Shown one piece after another: positions 6,837-13,808 of a stretch of DNA of 22,994 bases (the first letter of the stretch is position 1; each line of letters begins with the position of its first letter). Source of the stretch: Anaerolineales bacterium (GTDB lineage Bacteria; Chloroflexota; Anaerolineae; Anaerolineales; UBA4823); the NCBI GenBank assembly GCA_016932955.1, contig JAFGBV010000208.1, positions 1 to 22,994 of the forward strand, read 5' to 3'. The position numbers and the translations under genes were made by a program. Under the pieces are notes generated by a model. The model made no database searches. It had not been told where the DNA came from and worked only from the letters and a program-made list of their open reading frames with translations.

Positions 6837-8175
6837 GACCACCCCAGCCTCCCATAACCTGGCCGGTGATCCCAACTGTCCGTACTGCCACGGCCTGGGC
6901 TACCTGCGCCGCGACCTTCCCGTCTCCCACCCGGAATTCGGCAAGCTGCAGATCTGCTCCTGCCGCCAGGAGCAGGTCGCCCAGCGTATCCACCAGCGAC
7001 TGTTTGCCATCAGCAATTTAGAACGCCTCTCCCATCTCACTTTTGAGAACTTTCGCCCTGAAGGGCAGATGGGCTTAAACCAGTGGCAGGCCGCATCCGT
7101 CACCAGCGCCTTCAACCAGGCGCAGCAATTTGCCCAGCACCTCAATGGCTGGCTGCTCTTGCAAGGAGGCTACGGCAGCGGCAAAACCCACCTGGCGGCT
7201 GCCATTGCCAACTTCGCCGTCGGCATGGGCGTGCCCACCCTCTTCATCACCGTCCCCGATCTGCTGGACAGCTTGCGCTTTGCCTATGACGACCCAGAAA
7301 GCACCTTCGAACAGCGCTTTGAAGAGATCCGTTCCTCACCCCTCCTGATCATGGATGACTTTGGCACCCAGAATGCTACCGGCTGGGCACAAGAAAAGCT
7401 ATTCCAGGTGATCAATTACCGCTACATCAATCGTCTGCCCCTGGTGGTGACCACCAATCTCCTCCTTGAAGAACTCGAAGAACGCATTCGCTCGCGCCTG
7501 GAAGATCCTGGCCTGGTGACAGTTGTCAATATTCGTGTGCCAGACTACCGCCGCCCTCTGGATGATACAGGAAGATCAGACCTGTCTACGCTTGCTTTGC
7601 ACCGTTCGCAGACCTTCTCAACCTTTCGTGATCGCAGCCAGGAGAATCTGAGAAGCGAAGACCAAAAAAGCCTGGAAGCAGCATTGAAAGCAGCTACCAG
7701 CTTCGCCCAAGACCCGCAAGGCTGGCTGGTGATCACCGGTCCCTATGGATGCGGTAAAACCCACCTGGCGGCTGCCATCGCCAACGCTTGTTCAGACCGC
7801 TACGAGCCTCTTTTCATTGTCGTCCCCGATCTGCTCGATCACCTGCGGGCTACCTTCCACCCCAGGAGCACGGTGAGCTTAGACCGCCGCTTTGAAGAGA
7901 TCCGCAAGGCCTGGCTGCTCATCCTGGATGACCTTGGCTCGCAATCGACCACCCAATGGTCGCGCGAGAAGCTGTACCAGATCTTTAATTACCGTTATGA
8001 TTACCGCCTGCCCACCGTCATCACCACCCCCAGCCTGAAGGAAGATATCGATTCACGCCTGCTCAGCCGCATGGAAGATACCCGGCTCTGTCGCATCGTC
8101 GGCATCACTGCCTCCTCTTACCGCGGGCAATCTGTAACCTCTGCCAGCCCAGTCAGGCGCAAGGCTCCCAAATGA
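6736..8175 (+). CDS. Helicase-loader-like ATPase with tandem DnaC/DnaI AAA+ domains
   Basis: The 479-residue product holds two DnaC/DnaI/IstB-type ATPase domains in one chain. An N-terminal Cys cluster (CPYC at 48-51, CSC at 74-76) recalls the zinc-binding N-domain of DnaI. Domain 1 has Walker A GGYGSGKTH (144-152) and Walker B LLIMDDFG (203-210). Domain 2 has Walker A GPYGCGKTH (335-343) and Walker B LLILDDLG (394-401). The two domains share many blocks (THLAAAIAN, VPDLLD, RFEEIR, EKL-Q--NYRY), so they arose by duplication. Usual loaders are about 250-330 residues with one domain. ATG 6736 is supported by AGGAGG five bases upstream; a longer open frame from 6613 lacks this. The gene follows dnaB and dnaD-like, so loading DnaB is the likely job. 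Confidence 0.85.
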   Translation: MPRKAQKASKIDETLRKLASATLSGTRSDAVPPETTPASHNLAGDPNCPYCHGLGYLRRDLPVSHPEFGKLQICSCRQEQVAQRIHQRLFAISNLERLSHLTFENFRPEGQMGLNQWQAASVTSAFNQAQQFAQHLNGWLLLQGGYGSGKTHLAAAIANFAVGMGVPTLFITVPDLLDSLRFAYDDPESTFEQRFEEIRSSPLLIMDDFGTQNATGWAQEKLFQVINYRYINRLPLVVTTNLLLEELEERIRSRLEDPGLVTVVNIRVPDYRRPLDDTGRSDLSTLALHRSQTFSTFRDRSQENLRSEDQKSLEAALKAATSFAQDPQGWLVITGPYGCGKTHLAAAIANACSDRYEPLFIVVPDLLDHLRATFHPRSTVSLDRRFEEIRKAWLLILDDLGSQSTTQWSREKLYQIFNYRYDYRLPTVITTPSLKEDIDSRLLSRMEDTRLCRIVGITASSYRGQSVTSASPVRRKAPK

Positions 8176-8277
8176 TCTATTTTCAAGGAATTTCGCAGGG
8201 ATGCCCCCACTTTGCTGGCAGATAGGCTGCCCGTCCTGGAGAAGACCAAGGTCTCAGAAGTCCACCATCACGCGTAG

Positions 8278-8865
8278 CTAAGAAACATCCTCTCTCGTCA
8301 CCCAGCGCTCCAACCCTGCTGGCGGCTGGTATTGCTCCACCGCATCCAGTAATTCATCGGGGTCTTCTTTGCAAGCGAACAAGGCCTTGTGTTCGGCGTA
8401 GATAAACCCCTCCTTCAAAGCGTGCTCAACCACCGCCAGCAGAGGATTGAAGTACCCGAGCGTGTTGAGCAGCCCCGCTGGTTTGCTGTGCAAGCCAATC
8501 TGCGCCCAGGTGAGCATCTCGAAGAACTCCTCCAGCGTGCCATACCCACCCGGCAAAGCCACAAAGGCATCTGCCATATCCAGCAGCATCGCCTTGCGCC
8601 GGTGCATCGTATCCACGATTTGCAAACGGGTCAGCCCGTTGTGCATCAGTTGCGGCGTGGCAAACACCTGCGGGATAATCCCCACCACTTCACCACCGGC
8701 TTCCAGCGCGCCATCTGCCAGCTCTCCCATCATCCCTGTGCTACCCGCCCCATAAGCCAGCGTCAGCCCGCGGCGGGCAATCGCCCGTCCCATTTTCCGC
8801 GCCGCCATCAGGTAATCATTGCTCAGCTTATCAGAGCATCCGCAATACACACAGATCGTTTTCAT
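8278..8865 (-). CDS. LOG-family nucleoside 5'-monophosphate phosphoribohydrolase
   Basis: The 195-residue protein has the full LOG signature: MHRRK at 87-91 and PGGYGTLEE at 105-113, on a Rossmann-like fold starting KTICVYCGCSD. LOG proteins (once called lysine decarboxylase-like) split nucleoside 5'-monophosphates, including cytokinin ribotides, into base and ribose 5-phosphate. In non-plant-associated bacteria the substrate is probably a purine monophosphate such as AMP. Length is typical of the bacterial TIGR00730 group. ATG 8863-8865 is preceded by a GC-rich leader with AGAGGG and a clear promoter at 8898-8925. It converges with the loader ATPase gene about 100 bases away; I see no obvious terminator between them. 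Confidence 0.92.
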   Translation of the reverse strand: MKTICVYCGCSDKLSNDYLMAARKMGRAIARRGLTLAYGAGSTGMMGELADGALEAGGEVVGIIPQVFATPQLMHNGLTRLQIVDTMHRRKAMLLDMADAFVALPGGYGTLEEFFEMLTWAQIGLHSKPAGLLNTLGYFNPLLAVVEHALKEGFIYAEHKALFACKEDPDELLDAVEQYQPPAGLERWVTREDVS

Positions 8866-8897
8866 CGCCGCTGCCCTCTCACAGAAGATATCCCGCC

Positions 8898-8925
8898 ATT
8901 ATATCAGCATCCTGATCCGCTTCAA
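8898..8925 (-). promoter_or_regulatory. Promoter of the LOG-family gene
   Basis: Minus strand: TTGAAG (8920-8925), 16-base spacer, perfect TATAAT (8898-8903). TGA directly before the -10 also gives an extended -10. The start of transcription would be about 25 bases before the ATG. Confidence 0.65.
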
Positions 8926-8939
8926 CAGTTCACCGTGTT

Positions 8940-9015
8940 GGCTCTCTGGGATTGACCGTGGTGGGGCCGATATATGGGGGTGTTTTGCGGGCTCCACCCG
9001 CAAAACACCCCCATA
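8940..9015 (+). repeat. Intergenic repeat, copy 2, with a perfect 19-bp hairpin
   Basis: Bases 8940-8985 match copy 1 at 3538 in about 37 of 46 positions without gaps. The 3' part is half of a perfect inverted repeat: TATGGGGGTGTTTTGCGGG at 8973-8991 pairs with 8997-9015 across the loop CTCCA. There is no T-run on either side, so it does not look like an ordinary intrinsic terminator for the gene ending at 9101. The remaining 9016-9100 holds nothing else I recognise. Confidence 0.65.
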
Positions 9016-9100
9016 CCTGCCCTCTGTATAATGTAGTAACTTCATCCATCGCAACTATTCCGGTAAGCGGCTCCTGGTGTGGTTCAGTGCGCCAGCTATT

Positions 9101-9790
9101 TCAATGCAGATCGAGCTTCTTTGCCAAATCCTGGCGATCTGCGCCATTTGACATTGCCACGCCATCATCCAGGATCAATTCCCTGGCCTCCTCTGCCGAC
9201 CAATCTTTGGCGCTGTCCAGCCATCCAGCGGGTACCCAATCCACCACCCGACAGTAACGGATAACTGACCAACCGTAGAGTTCGCCTTTGGCGCTGACCT
9301 TGCGTTCACTGCCATCTACCGTGATGTAATAGTTACGCTGCAATTGCTGGATGGCAGTATCTACTGCACTGGCACCCTGTTTGCGGCTGACGCCCATGAT
9401 CTGCCGTACTCGGCTGATGTTAAGTGTGCTGTTTTCCTCAAAGAGCTGCCAAAGTCGCCAGGTCCATGGGCTGACTGTTCCGCTGGCCCACCGCGCGGGC
9501 ATGGGGAGCGTTGGATGGAAGGCAGCATAGAAAATTGGGTACATACGTTGGGTGACAAAGCCCTTATGCCCACCCAGTATACAGCCATAAGCCAGGCGCT
9601 TCTCTTCAGCGGCGCGATCTTTCCAGCGCCAGGGGTCGGTATCGAGACCGGTGTGCCAGAGATTTTCTGGGGTCTCATCGCCTAGAGATGGCAGTCCCGG
9701 TAAGAGATGAGACAGAGCCATGAATCCCAGGGACTCGACACGGGCAATAAAATCCTCATAGGTGGTCAACATAGTGGTCATGTTTGGCAT
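9101..9790 (-). CDS. AlkZ-related protein (YcaQ/AlkZ-like winged-helix family)
   Basis: The 229-residue protein resembles short proteins annotated as AlkZ-related. Recognisable segments are an N-terminal YEDFIARVESLGF, ENLWHTGLDTDPWRWKDRAA, and a winged-helix part with VRQIMGVSRKQGASAVDTAIQQLQRNYYITV. AlkZ/YcaQ enzymes are DNA glycosylases of the HTH_42 superfamily that unhook interstrand crosslinks. This shorter branch has no proven activity, and I cannot identify the catalytic QxQ motif. Several ATGs cluster at the start (9790, 9781, 9772); the second has AGGA at better spacing. It lies at the edge of the accessory stretch: an 18-base boundary element that also occurs at 11002-11019 is found 28 bases upstream of it. 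Confidence 0.55.
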   Translation of the reverse strand: MPNMTTMLTTYEDFIARVESLGFMALSHLLPGLPSLGDETPENLWHTGLDTDPWRWKDRAAEEKRLAYGCILGGHKGFVTQRMYPIFYAAFHPTLPMPARWASGTVSPWTWRLWQLFEENSTLNISRVRQIMGVSRKQGASAVDTAIQQLQRNYYITVDGSERKVSAKGELYGWSVIRYCRVVDWVPAGWLDSAKDWSAEEARELILDDGVAMSNGADRQDLAKKLDLH

Positions 9791-9817
9791 CCTGGATAAT
9801 TAATGATTAATCGCCCA

Positions 9818-9835
9818 GCCTAATGGTTTGACTCA
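9818..9835 (-). repeat. Cassette-boundary element, copy A (attC 3'-end-like)
   Basis: On the minus strand TGAGTCAAACCATTAGGC. It matches the boundary at 11002-11019 in 15 of 18 positions and ends in ATTAGGC, one base off the integron core GTTRRRY. Between the serine hydrolase stop (9897) and this element is an imperfect GCC-rich hairpin, but no clear partner core (RYYYAAC). Confidence 0.4.
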
Positions 9836-9896
9836 CCTGCCGCCAGGACTGGCAAGGCAACAAAATCATCATCGCATGAATATTGGCAAATTAAAA

Positions 9897-10973
9897 TTAA
9901 CTTACCGCTTGAATAAGGTTGATCATCAGAAAAAACGGTTTCGCTGGTGATGCGATTTGATTGACCGTTCCTGCAAGAAATAGCGACCGCGATGGACACA
10001 TAAATGCAAATGATCCAATCGAGCCAGAATGTCCGACAAACTCAGGAAGTGGGGTCGGCCAGAAGAAGCGCGGCAATTTAAAGAACATAAGTCCGTAGCC
10101 ATAGCGGAGCGGAAAGAATATCGAGTTCCAGGTCATCATGCGTTCAAAGAGTGCTTTGTTGAAGAATTGTCCTTCGAAATAGGCCCGCAGAAAGATAATG
10201 CACTCTGATGCAGTAGAGACGATGCCGCCATCAGATGTGTTGGAAGAGAGATACTTTGGGACGTTTGCGGGCGCGTTTTTTATGAAGATTGTCGCCGGAA
10301 CATCGCTGGTGCGAGGAGATGCCCAGTCATAAAGATAGGTGTGTCGCAGACCAAGTGGCTGAAAGATCATCTCCTCAAAGTTTGCTGCCATAGATTGTCC
10401 GGTGGTTAACTCGATGATCGCTCCAAGAAGACGATAGTTCGCATTCGAGTAATATGCCTTGCCGCGAGTTCCGGGGGGAAAGTGGGACGACATGTTGCGG
10501 ATGATTTCAACGGCCTCCGCAGTATCAATCGAACGATCGTGCCCAGCTTTCAACTCGTCGAGGACGCTTTTTCCATCCTGCGGCTTTTCGGCTTCATAAT
10601 CAGCAAGGCCGGAGCTTTGATTGACAAGTTCAGAAACCTTTATTCGATCACTATAATCTATTCCCTTGTAGACATGAATCCCATGTATCAATGAAGCTGG
10701 TAAATATTGCGAAATGGGGGCATCGAGATTGATGCGCTTCTCCTCATACAGACGCATGATAATTGCGGCTGTATACATCTTCGTGATGCTCGCAATAAAG
10801 TAGGGCGTATCTGGTGTCATCGCCGCGCCCGTTTGAGGATCGGCAATACCTGCAGCTCTGACGAGGTTGATGCGCAGATCTTGTGATTGCACGGCCGCGA
10901 CCACATTGTAGATATTACCTTTTCCAATTTGATTATCAAGCAAGGTTTGTAGTTTCTTCGCTGTATCAATCAT
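9897..10973 (-). CDS. Class C beta-lactamase-fold serine hydrolase
   Basis: The 358-residue protein belongs to the beta-lactamase/transpeptidase-like serine hydrolase family (PF00144). Catalytic motifs are SITK (nucleophile Ser62, Lys65), YSN (175-177) and the third motif HSG (315-317) in VGHSGSIGSF. The family includes esterases, D-aminopeptidases and penicillin-binding proteins as well as class C beta-lactamases, so resistance should not be assumed. No signal peptide is seen at the N-terminus (MIDTAKKLQTLLD), suggesting a cytoplasmic enzyme or a missing export sequence. Base composition is visibly more AT-rich than the core genes. ATG 10973 has AAAAAGG upstream. It is one of three same-strand genes separated by attC-like boundaries. 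Confidence 0.9.
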   Translation of the reverse strand: MIDTAKKLQTLLDNQIGKGNIYNVVAAVQSQDLRINLVRAAGIADPQTGAAMTPDTPYFIASITKMYTAAIIMRLYEEKRINLDAPISQYLPASLIHGIHVYKGIDYSDRIKVSELVNQSSGLADYEAEKPQDGKSVLDELKAGHDRSIDTAEAVEIIRNMSSHFPPGTRGKAYYSNANYRLLGAIIELTTGQSMAANFEEMIFQPLGLRHTYLYDWASPRTSDVPATIFIKNAPANVPKYLSSNTSDGGIVSTASECIIFLRAYFEGQFFNKALFERMMTWNSIFFPLRYGYGLMFFKLPRFFWPTPLPEFVGHSGSIGSFAFMCPSRSLFLAGTVNQIASPAKPFFLMINLIQAVS

Positions 10974-11001
10974 ATTGACACCTTTTTGTTTTTCTCAGGC
11001 C

Positions 11002-11019
11002 GCCCAACGGTTTGGCTCA
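11002..11019 (-). repeat. Cassette-boundary element, copy B (attC-like remnant)
   Basis: On the minus strand TGAGCCAAACCGTTGGGC. The first three bases are the stop codon of the membrane-protein gene and the last seven (GTTGGGC) fit the integron core GTTRRRY. Only this short element separates that gene from the serine hydrolase, so a full attC is not present; it could be a collapsed one. Confidence 0.4.
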
Positions 11020-11418
11020 GGCTCTTGGTTTGATAAGTTGCAGTTGGTAGAAGATGAGAGGTGATATGGTGATCCACACCAACACCAAAGCCCAAAGCCG
11101 ACCAGCGAGGAGATTGTAATCATGAAAGAGTTGTTCCCACGTATTACCCATCACGTAGTGACCGAAAATAAATTCAAATAATGCAGTCAGAAGAAGCCAA
11201 GTAAATCCGACGCGAAGCGCGTCGCGAGAAGAAGACAACTTTAGCCACCGGAGAATGAAGCAGACATAGACTCCAAAAATCAAGATGAAGCTGGCAGTCG
11301 ATAGTTGATGAGCAGATCGTTCGGTCATGAATGGCCTGTAACAAGATTCGCGTAATGCGCCATTGGCAATTCCGATAGGAATTCCCGGGAGCCAGGAAAT
11401 AAGATCCTTCCAGTTCAT
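11017..11418 (-). CDS. Small four-helix membrane protein, unknown function
   Basis: This 133-residue hydrophobic protein has four likely membrane segments at about 8-24, 40-58, 70-92 and 108-127. The strongest are ASFILIFGVYVCFILRW and LWALVLVWITISPLIFYQL. Conserved-looking polar residues are scarce: an ALRESCYRPF loop after helix 1 and FIFGHYVMGNTWEQ after helix 3. I do not recognise a characterised family. ATG 11418 is preceded by AAAGG. The gene sits alone between an 83-base attC-like site upstream and a short boundary remnant downstream, which is the layout of a single-gene integron cassette. Base composition is more AT-rich than the core genes. Confidence 0.7.
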   Translation of the reverse strand: MNWKDLISWLPGIPIGIANGALRESCYRPFMTERSAHQLSTASFILIFGVYVCFILRWLKLSSSRDALRVGFTWLLLTALFEFIFGHYVMGNTWEQLFHDYNLLAGRLWALVLVWITISPLIFYQLQLIKPRA

Positions 11419-11440
11419 GAATAACCTTTCTTTGTCCGAG

Positions 11441-11523
11441 GCCTAACGGGCAACGGGTGAGCAGCACGAGCGACGGGAACGCAGTTCACAAGAGCGAGTG
11501 TCCGATCCAGTCGCTGGTTAGGC
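11441..11523 (-). repeat. Probable integron attC site after the alcohol dehydrogenase gene
   Basis: Read on the minus strand this 83-base segment starts GCCTAAC (core RYYYAAC) and ends GTTAGGC (core GTTRRRY), perfectly complementary over seven bases, with an imperfectly self-complementary GC-rich interior (for example AGCGAC with GTCGCT). The dehydrogenase stop codon TAA is inside the first core, as is common for integron gene cassettes. No integrase gene lies in this window. Confidence 0.6.
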
Positions 11524-12561
11524 AGCTTCTTGGTCTGGCCAGGTGTTTCGTGCATCATTGACCAGCACAATGCGGTAGCGCGCCTTATTCTCCTTCACCT
11601 TCTGGAGCGCGGTGTTTACTTGAGACATGGGCATGAGTTCGACTACTGGCTTGATGCCATGCTCCTGCGCAAACGAGAGCATGGCGCGCATCTTTGAGGG
11701 ATTTCCGATGAGCGAGCCTGTGATTGAAAGCTCGTGTGCCACGAGATTGGTCGAATTAAGTTCGATGTCCGGGAAACCAAGCAAAACCAACCTCCCTCTT
11801 TTCTTCAATGACATGAGGAGCGGCGACCAGTTGATCCCCTGGGTCGCCGTGCAGATCAGCAGATCATAGCCATAATCGACCTGCTGCATGCTATCCTTGT
11901 CATTGGTGTCAATGAAGTGATCTGCGCCGAACCCAAGAGCCTGCTCCTTCTTGTCCGGCGAGGAGGACATCGCCGTGACCTCACAACCAAAAGCATGGGC
12001 AAATTGAATGGCTAGATGACCCAGCCCTCCCACTCCGAGGATGGCAACCTTCAGGTCAGGGGCTGTTACGTATGTCAGCAGCGCCGAATAGACAGTGATG
12101 CCGGCGCACATAAGCACCGCGGCACTCTCACCCGGCATGGACGAAGAGAGCGGGTAGACGAATCGGTGATCCGCGACCACAGAAGAAGAGAAACCTCCAT
12201 AAGGAACCATCACTGTGGTGTCCTCAATCTTCATGCAGAGCTGGGTCTCCCCCCTTAGGCACCACTCGCATACACCGCATGAACGAGCCTGCCATCCAAT
12301 GCCTACCCGATCGCCTTCTTTCAGGCTGGAGACATCGGACCCGACTTCTGATATGAACCCCACGATCTCATGACCGGGTACAAAAGGAAACTGTGTGATC
12401 CCATAGTAATCGTTGATGGCCTGGATATCCGTGTGACACACGCCGCAATGTGTGACCGCAACCCGAACGTCATGTTCGCCGAGTTTGGGTGGAGCGTATG
12501 TGAATGGGCTGAGAGTCTCTCCTATCGCTTTCGCTGCGTAACCATGTATCAGGTTAGCCAT
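11518..12561 (-). CDS. Zinc-dependent alcohol dehydrogenase (cinnamyl/YahK-like)
   Basis: The 347-residue medium-chain dehydrogenase has catalytic zinc ligands Cys39 (CGVCHTD), His64 (PGHE) and Cys152, and structural zinc ligands Cys95, 98, 101 and 109. The nucleotide-binding motif GVGGLG is at 176-181. The SSSPDKK stretch after beta-2 suits NADP(H) rather than NAD(H). Overall it resembles the CAD branch (YahK, AdhA), which reduces a broad range of aldehydes to alcohols. ATG 12561 is preceded by AAGG at moderate spacing. The stop codon forms part of an attC-like core, and a GTTAGGC core lies about 55 bases upstream of the start, so the gene fits a cassette of about 1.2 kb. It was probably acquired horizontally. 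Confidence 0.93.
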   Translation of the reverse strand: MANLIHGYAAKAIGETLSPFTYAPPKLGEHDVRVAVTHCGVCHTDIQAINDYYGITQFPFVPGHEIVGFISEVGSDVSSLKEGDRVGIGWQARSCGVCEWCLRGETQLCMKIEDTTVMVPYGGFSSSVVADHRFVYPLSSSMPGESAAVLMCAGITVYSALLTYVTAPDLKVAILGVGGLGHLAIQFAHAFGCEVTAMSSSPDKKEQALGFGADHFIDTNDKDSMQQVDYGYDLLICTATQGINWSPLLMSLKKRGRLVLLGFPDIELNSTNLVAHELSITGSLIGNPSKMRAMLSFAQEHGIKPVVELMPMSQVNTALQKVKENKARYRIVLVNDARNTWPDQEAA

Positions 12562-12682
12562 TGCAGACCTTGCCTTTCTTAATCATGCTGGTTCGCGCCG
12601 ATAAGTCGATTGCCGCCTAACATAAATATGTATCATCTCAGTAAAACGGGGGAAGTCCAAGTTATTGAGAAGTTGCATAAAT

Positions 12683-12688
12683 ATTATA
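12683..12688 (-). promoter_or_regulatory. Possible promoter ahead of the cassette-like genes
   Basis: A perfect TATAAT on the minus strand lies in an AT-rich stretch upstream of the GTTAGGC boundary and the dehydrogenase gene. No convincing -35 is seen at 16-18 bases. It could drive all three same-strand cassette-like genes. Confidence 0.35.
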
Positions 12689-12716
12689 TACCGAAAAAAG
12701 TGAAAGAGATGACCTC

Positions 12717-12771
12717 GGTTCTCCGAGAATTGCCGGGGTGAGGCGGATCTCCCAATCCAAGCCCGGATTGG
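12717..12771 (+). repeat. Intergenic repeat, copy 3, with hairpin
   Basis: Bases 12717-12750 match copy 1 (3538-3571) in 32 of 34 positions, including the shared block GAATTGCCGGGGTGAGGCGG. Similarity stops there and a different hairpin follows: CCAATCC (12752-12758) pairs with GGATTGG (12765-12771) across six bases. A conserved head followed by a variable stem is therefore seen in all three copies. Confidence 0.65.
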
Positions 12772-12831
12772 CCAGTTTTCACCTGGAAGGCAACGGTTGG
12801 AGCGGTAGTGTTGTTGGATTTAGTGCACCCG

Positions 12832-12860
12832 TTGTCATAGCCTCTTCTCTCCTATGGTAT
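12832..12860 (+). promoter_or_regulatory. Possible promoter of the ABC exporter operon
   Basis: TTGTCA (12832-12837, five of six to consensus) is followed after 17 bases by TGGTAT (12855-12860); an alternative TATGGT has a 15-base spacing. Both -10 candidates are weak. Confidence 0.35.
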
Positions 12861-12893
12861 CATTGGGCTGATTTTCCCACCCAAGGAGGGAAT

Positions 12894-13808
12894 ATGCCCA
12901 CCATCGAATTGAACAACGTCAGCAAATCCTTTGGCGCCCTGAAAGCCGTGGATAACGCATCCTTCAGCGTGGATAAAGGTGAGATCTTTGGCCTGCTTGG
13001 CCCTAACGGCGCCGGGAAAACAACCGCCATCCGCATCCTGCTCGATATCTTCAAGCCCGATAGCGGCTCTACCAGCGTCTTGGGTGGGTCTATGACCGAA
13101 GAAAAGAAGAATCGCATTGGTTATATGCCCGAAGAACGCGGCTTATACCAGGACATCACCCTCGAGCGCTGCCTGGTTTACCTGGGTCAGCTCAAAGGCC
13201 TGCCTCTCCCCGAAGTGCACACCCGCATCGATCACTACCTCAAGCAATTCGACCTCACCGACCATCGCAAAAAGAAGGTCAAAGAGTTGAGCAAAGGCAT
13301 GCAACAGAAGGCGCAGCTGATTGCCACCCTCCTCCACCAGCCTGAGCTATTGATCGTAGATGAGCCCTTCAGCGGCCTGGACCCCGTCAACACCCAGATG
13401 ATCAAAGACCTGCTGCGCGAGCAGCGCCAGAAAGGCGTCACCATCCTCATGTCCACCCATCAAATGAACCAGGTGGAAGAGCTCTGCGACCGCCTGGTGC
13501 TCATCCATCACGGGCGGGTGATGCTCTACGGCGGCTTGGATGAAATCCGCCGCCAGTTTTCCGGGCATGCCGTCACTGTGCGCGCCGGCACCCCGCTGCC
13601 TGCACTGCCTGGTGTGGAGCACATTGAGCAGCACAACGCCTCCACCCGCCTTACCCTGAGCCCAGAGGTTACTCCGCAACAGATCCTGCGCGCTCTGGTG
13701 GAGCACGATGTTCCCATCGAGCAGTTCGAGATCGCCATGCCCACCCTGGATGAGATCTTCATCAAAGTCGTCACCAGCGCAGGCGAGCAGCCCGGAGAGC
13801 CGCAATGA
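12894..13808 (+). CDS. ABC-2 exporter ATP-binding protein (NatA-like)
   Basis: The 304-residue ATPase has Walker A GPNGAGKTT near residue 36, the signature LSKGMQQK, Walker B LLIVDEPFSGLDP and the switch His in STHQ. The extra C-terminal region (about 225-304) fits the DUF4162 domain typical of NatA/YhaQ-type exporter ATPases. It should energise the two permeases encoded directly downstream, exporting sodium, a drug, a peptide or another unknown substrate. ATG 12894 is set by AAGGAGG four bases upstream; the longer open frame from 12738 reads through the intergenic repeat and lacks a binding site. Its TGA overlaps the next ATG (ATGA), so translation is probably coupled. Confidence 0.94.
   Translation: MPTIELNNVSKSFGALKAVDNASFSVDKGEIFGLLGPNGAGKTTAIRILLDIFKPDSGSTSVLGGSMTEEKKNRIGYMPEERGLYQDITLERCLVYLGQLKGLPLPEVHTRIDHYLKQFDLTDHRKKKVKELSKGMQQKAQLIATLLHQPELLIVDEPFSGLDPVNTQMIKDLLREQRQKGVTILMSTHQMNQVEELCDRLVLIHHGRVMLYGGLDEIRRQFSGHAVTVRAGTPLPALPGVEHIEQHNASTRLTLSPEVTPQQILRALVEHDVPIEQFEIAMPTLDEIFIKVVTSAGEQPGEPQ

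Larger units (their letters stand above)
12562..12893. other. Divergent intergenic region between dehydrogenase and ABC operon
   Basis: This 332-base gap holds, from left to right: a GTTAGGC core on the minus strand (12615-12621), a minus-strand TATAAT (12683-12688), repeat copy 3 with hairpin (12717-12771), and a possible plus-strand promoter (12832-12860). The left half is AT-rich like the accessory genes; the right half matches the core. I see no gene here. The open frame from 12738 is only an upstream extension of the ATPase frame. Confidence 0.6.

Noticed and set aside
8973..9015. Ordinary intrinsic terminator of the AlkZ-related gene
   Set aside because: There is no T-run after the hairpin on either strand, and half of the stem belongs to the dispersed repeat.
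9897..10973. Antibiotic-resistance beta-lactamase on a cassette
   Set aside because: The fold and catalytic motifs fit the broad serine hydrolase family. There is no signal peptide, and nothing specific points to beta-lactam hydrolysis.
12738..12893. Longer N-terminus for the ABC ATPase
   Set aside because: It reads through the intergenic repeat and putative promoter; ATG 12894 has AAGGAGG and starts the conserved domain.
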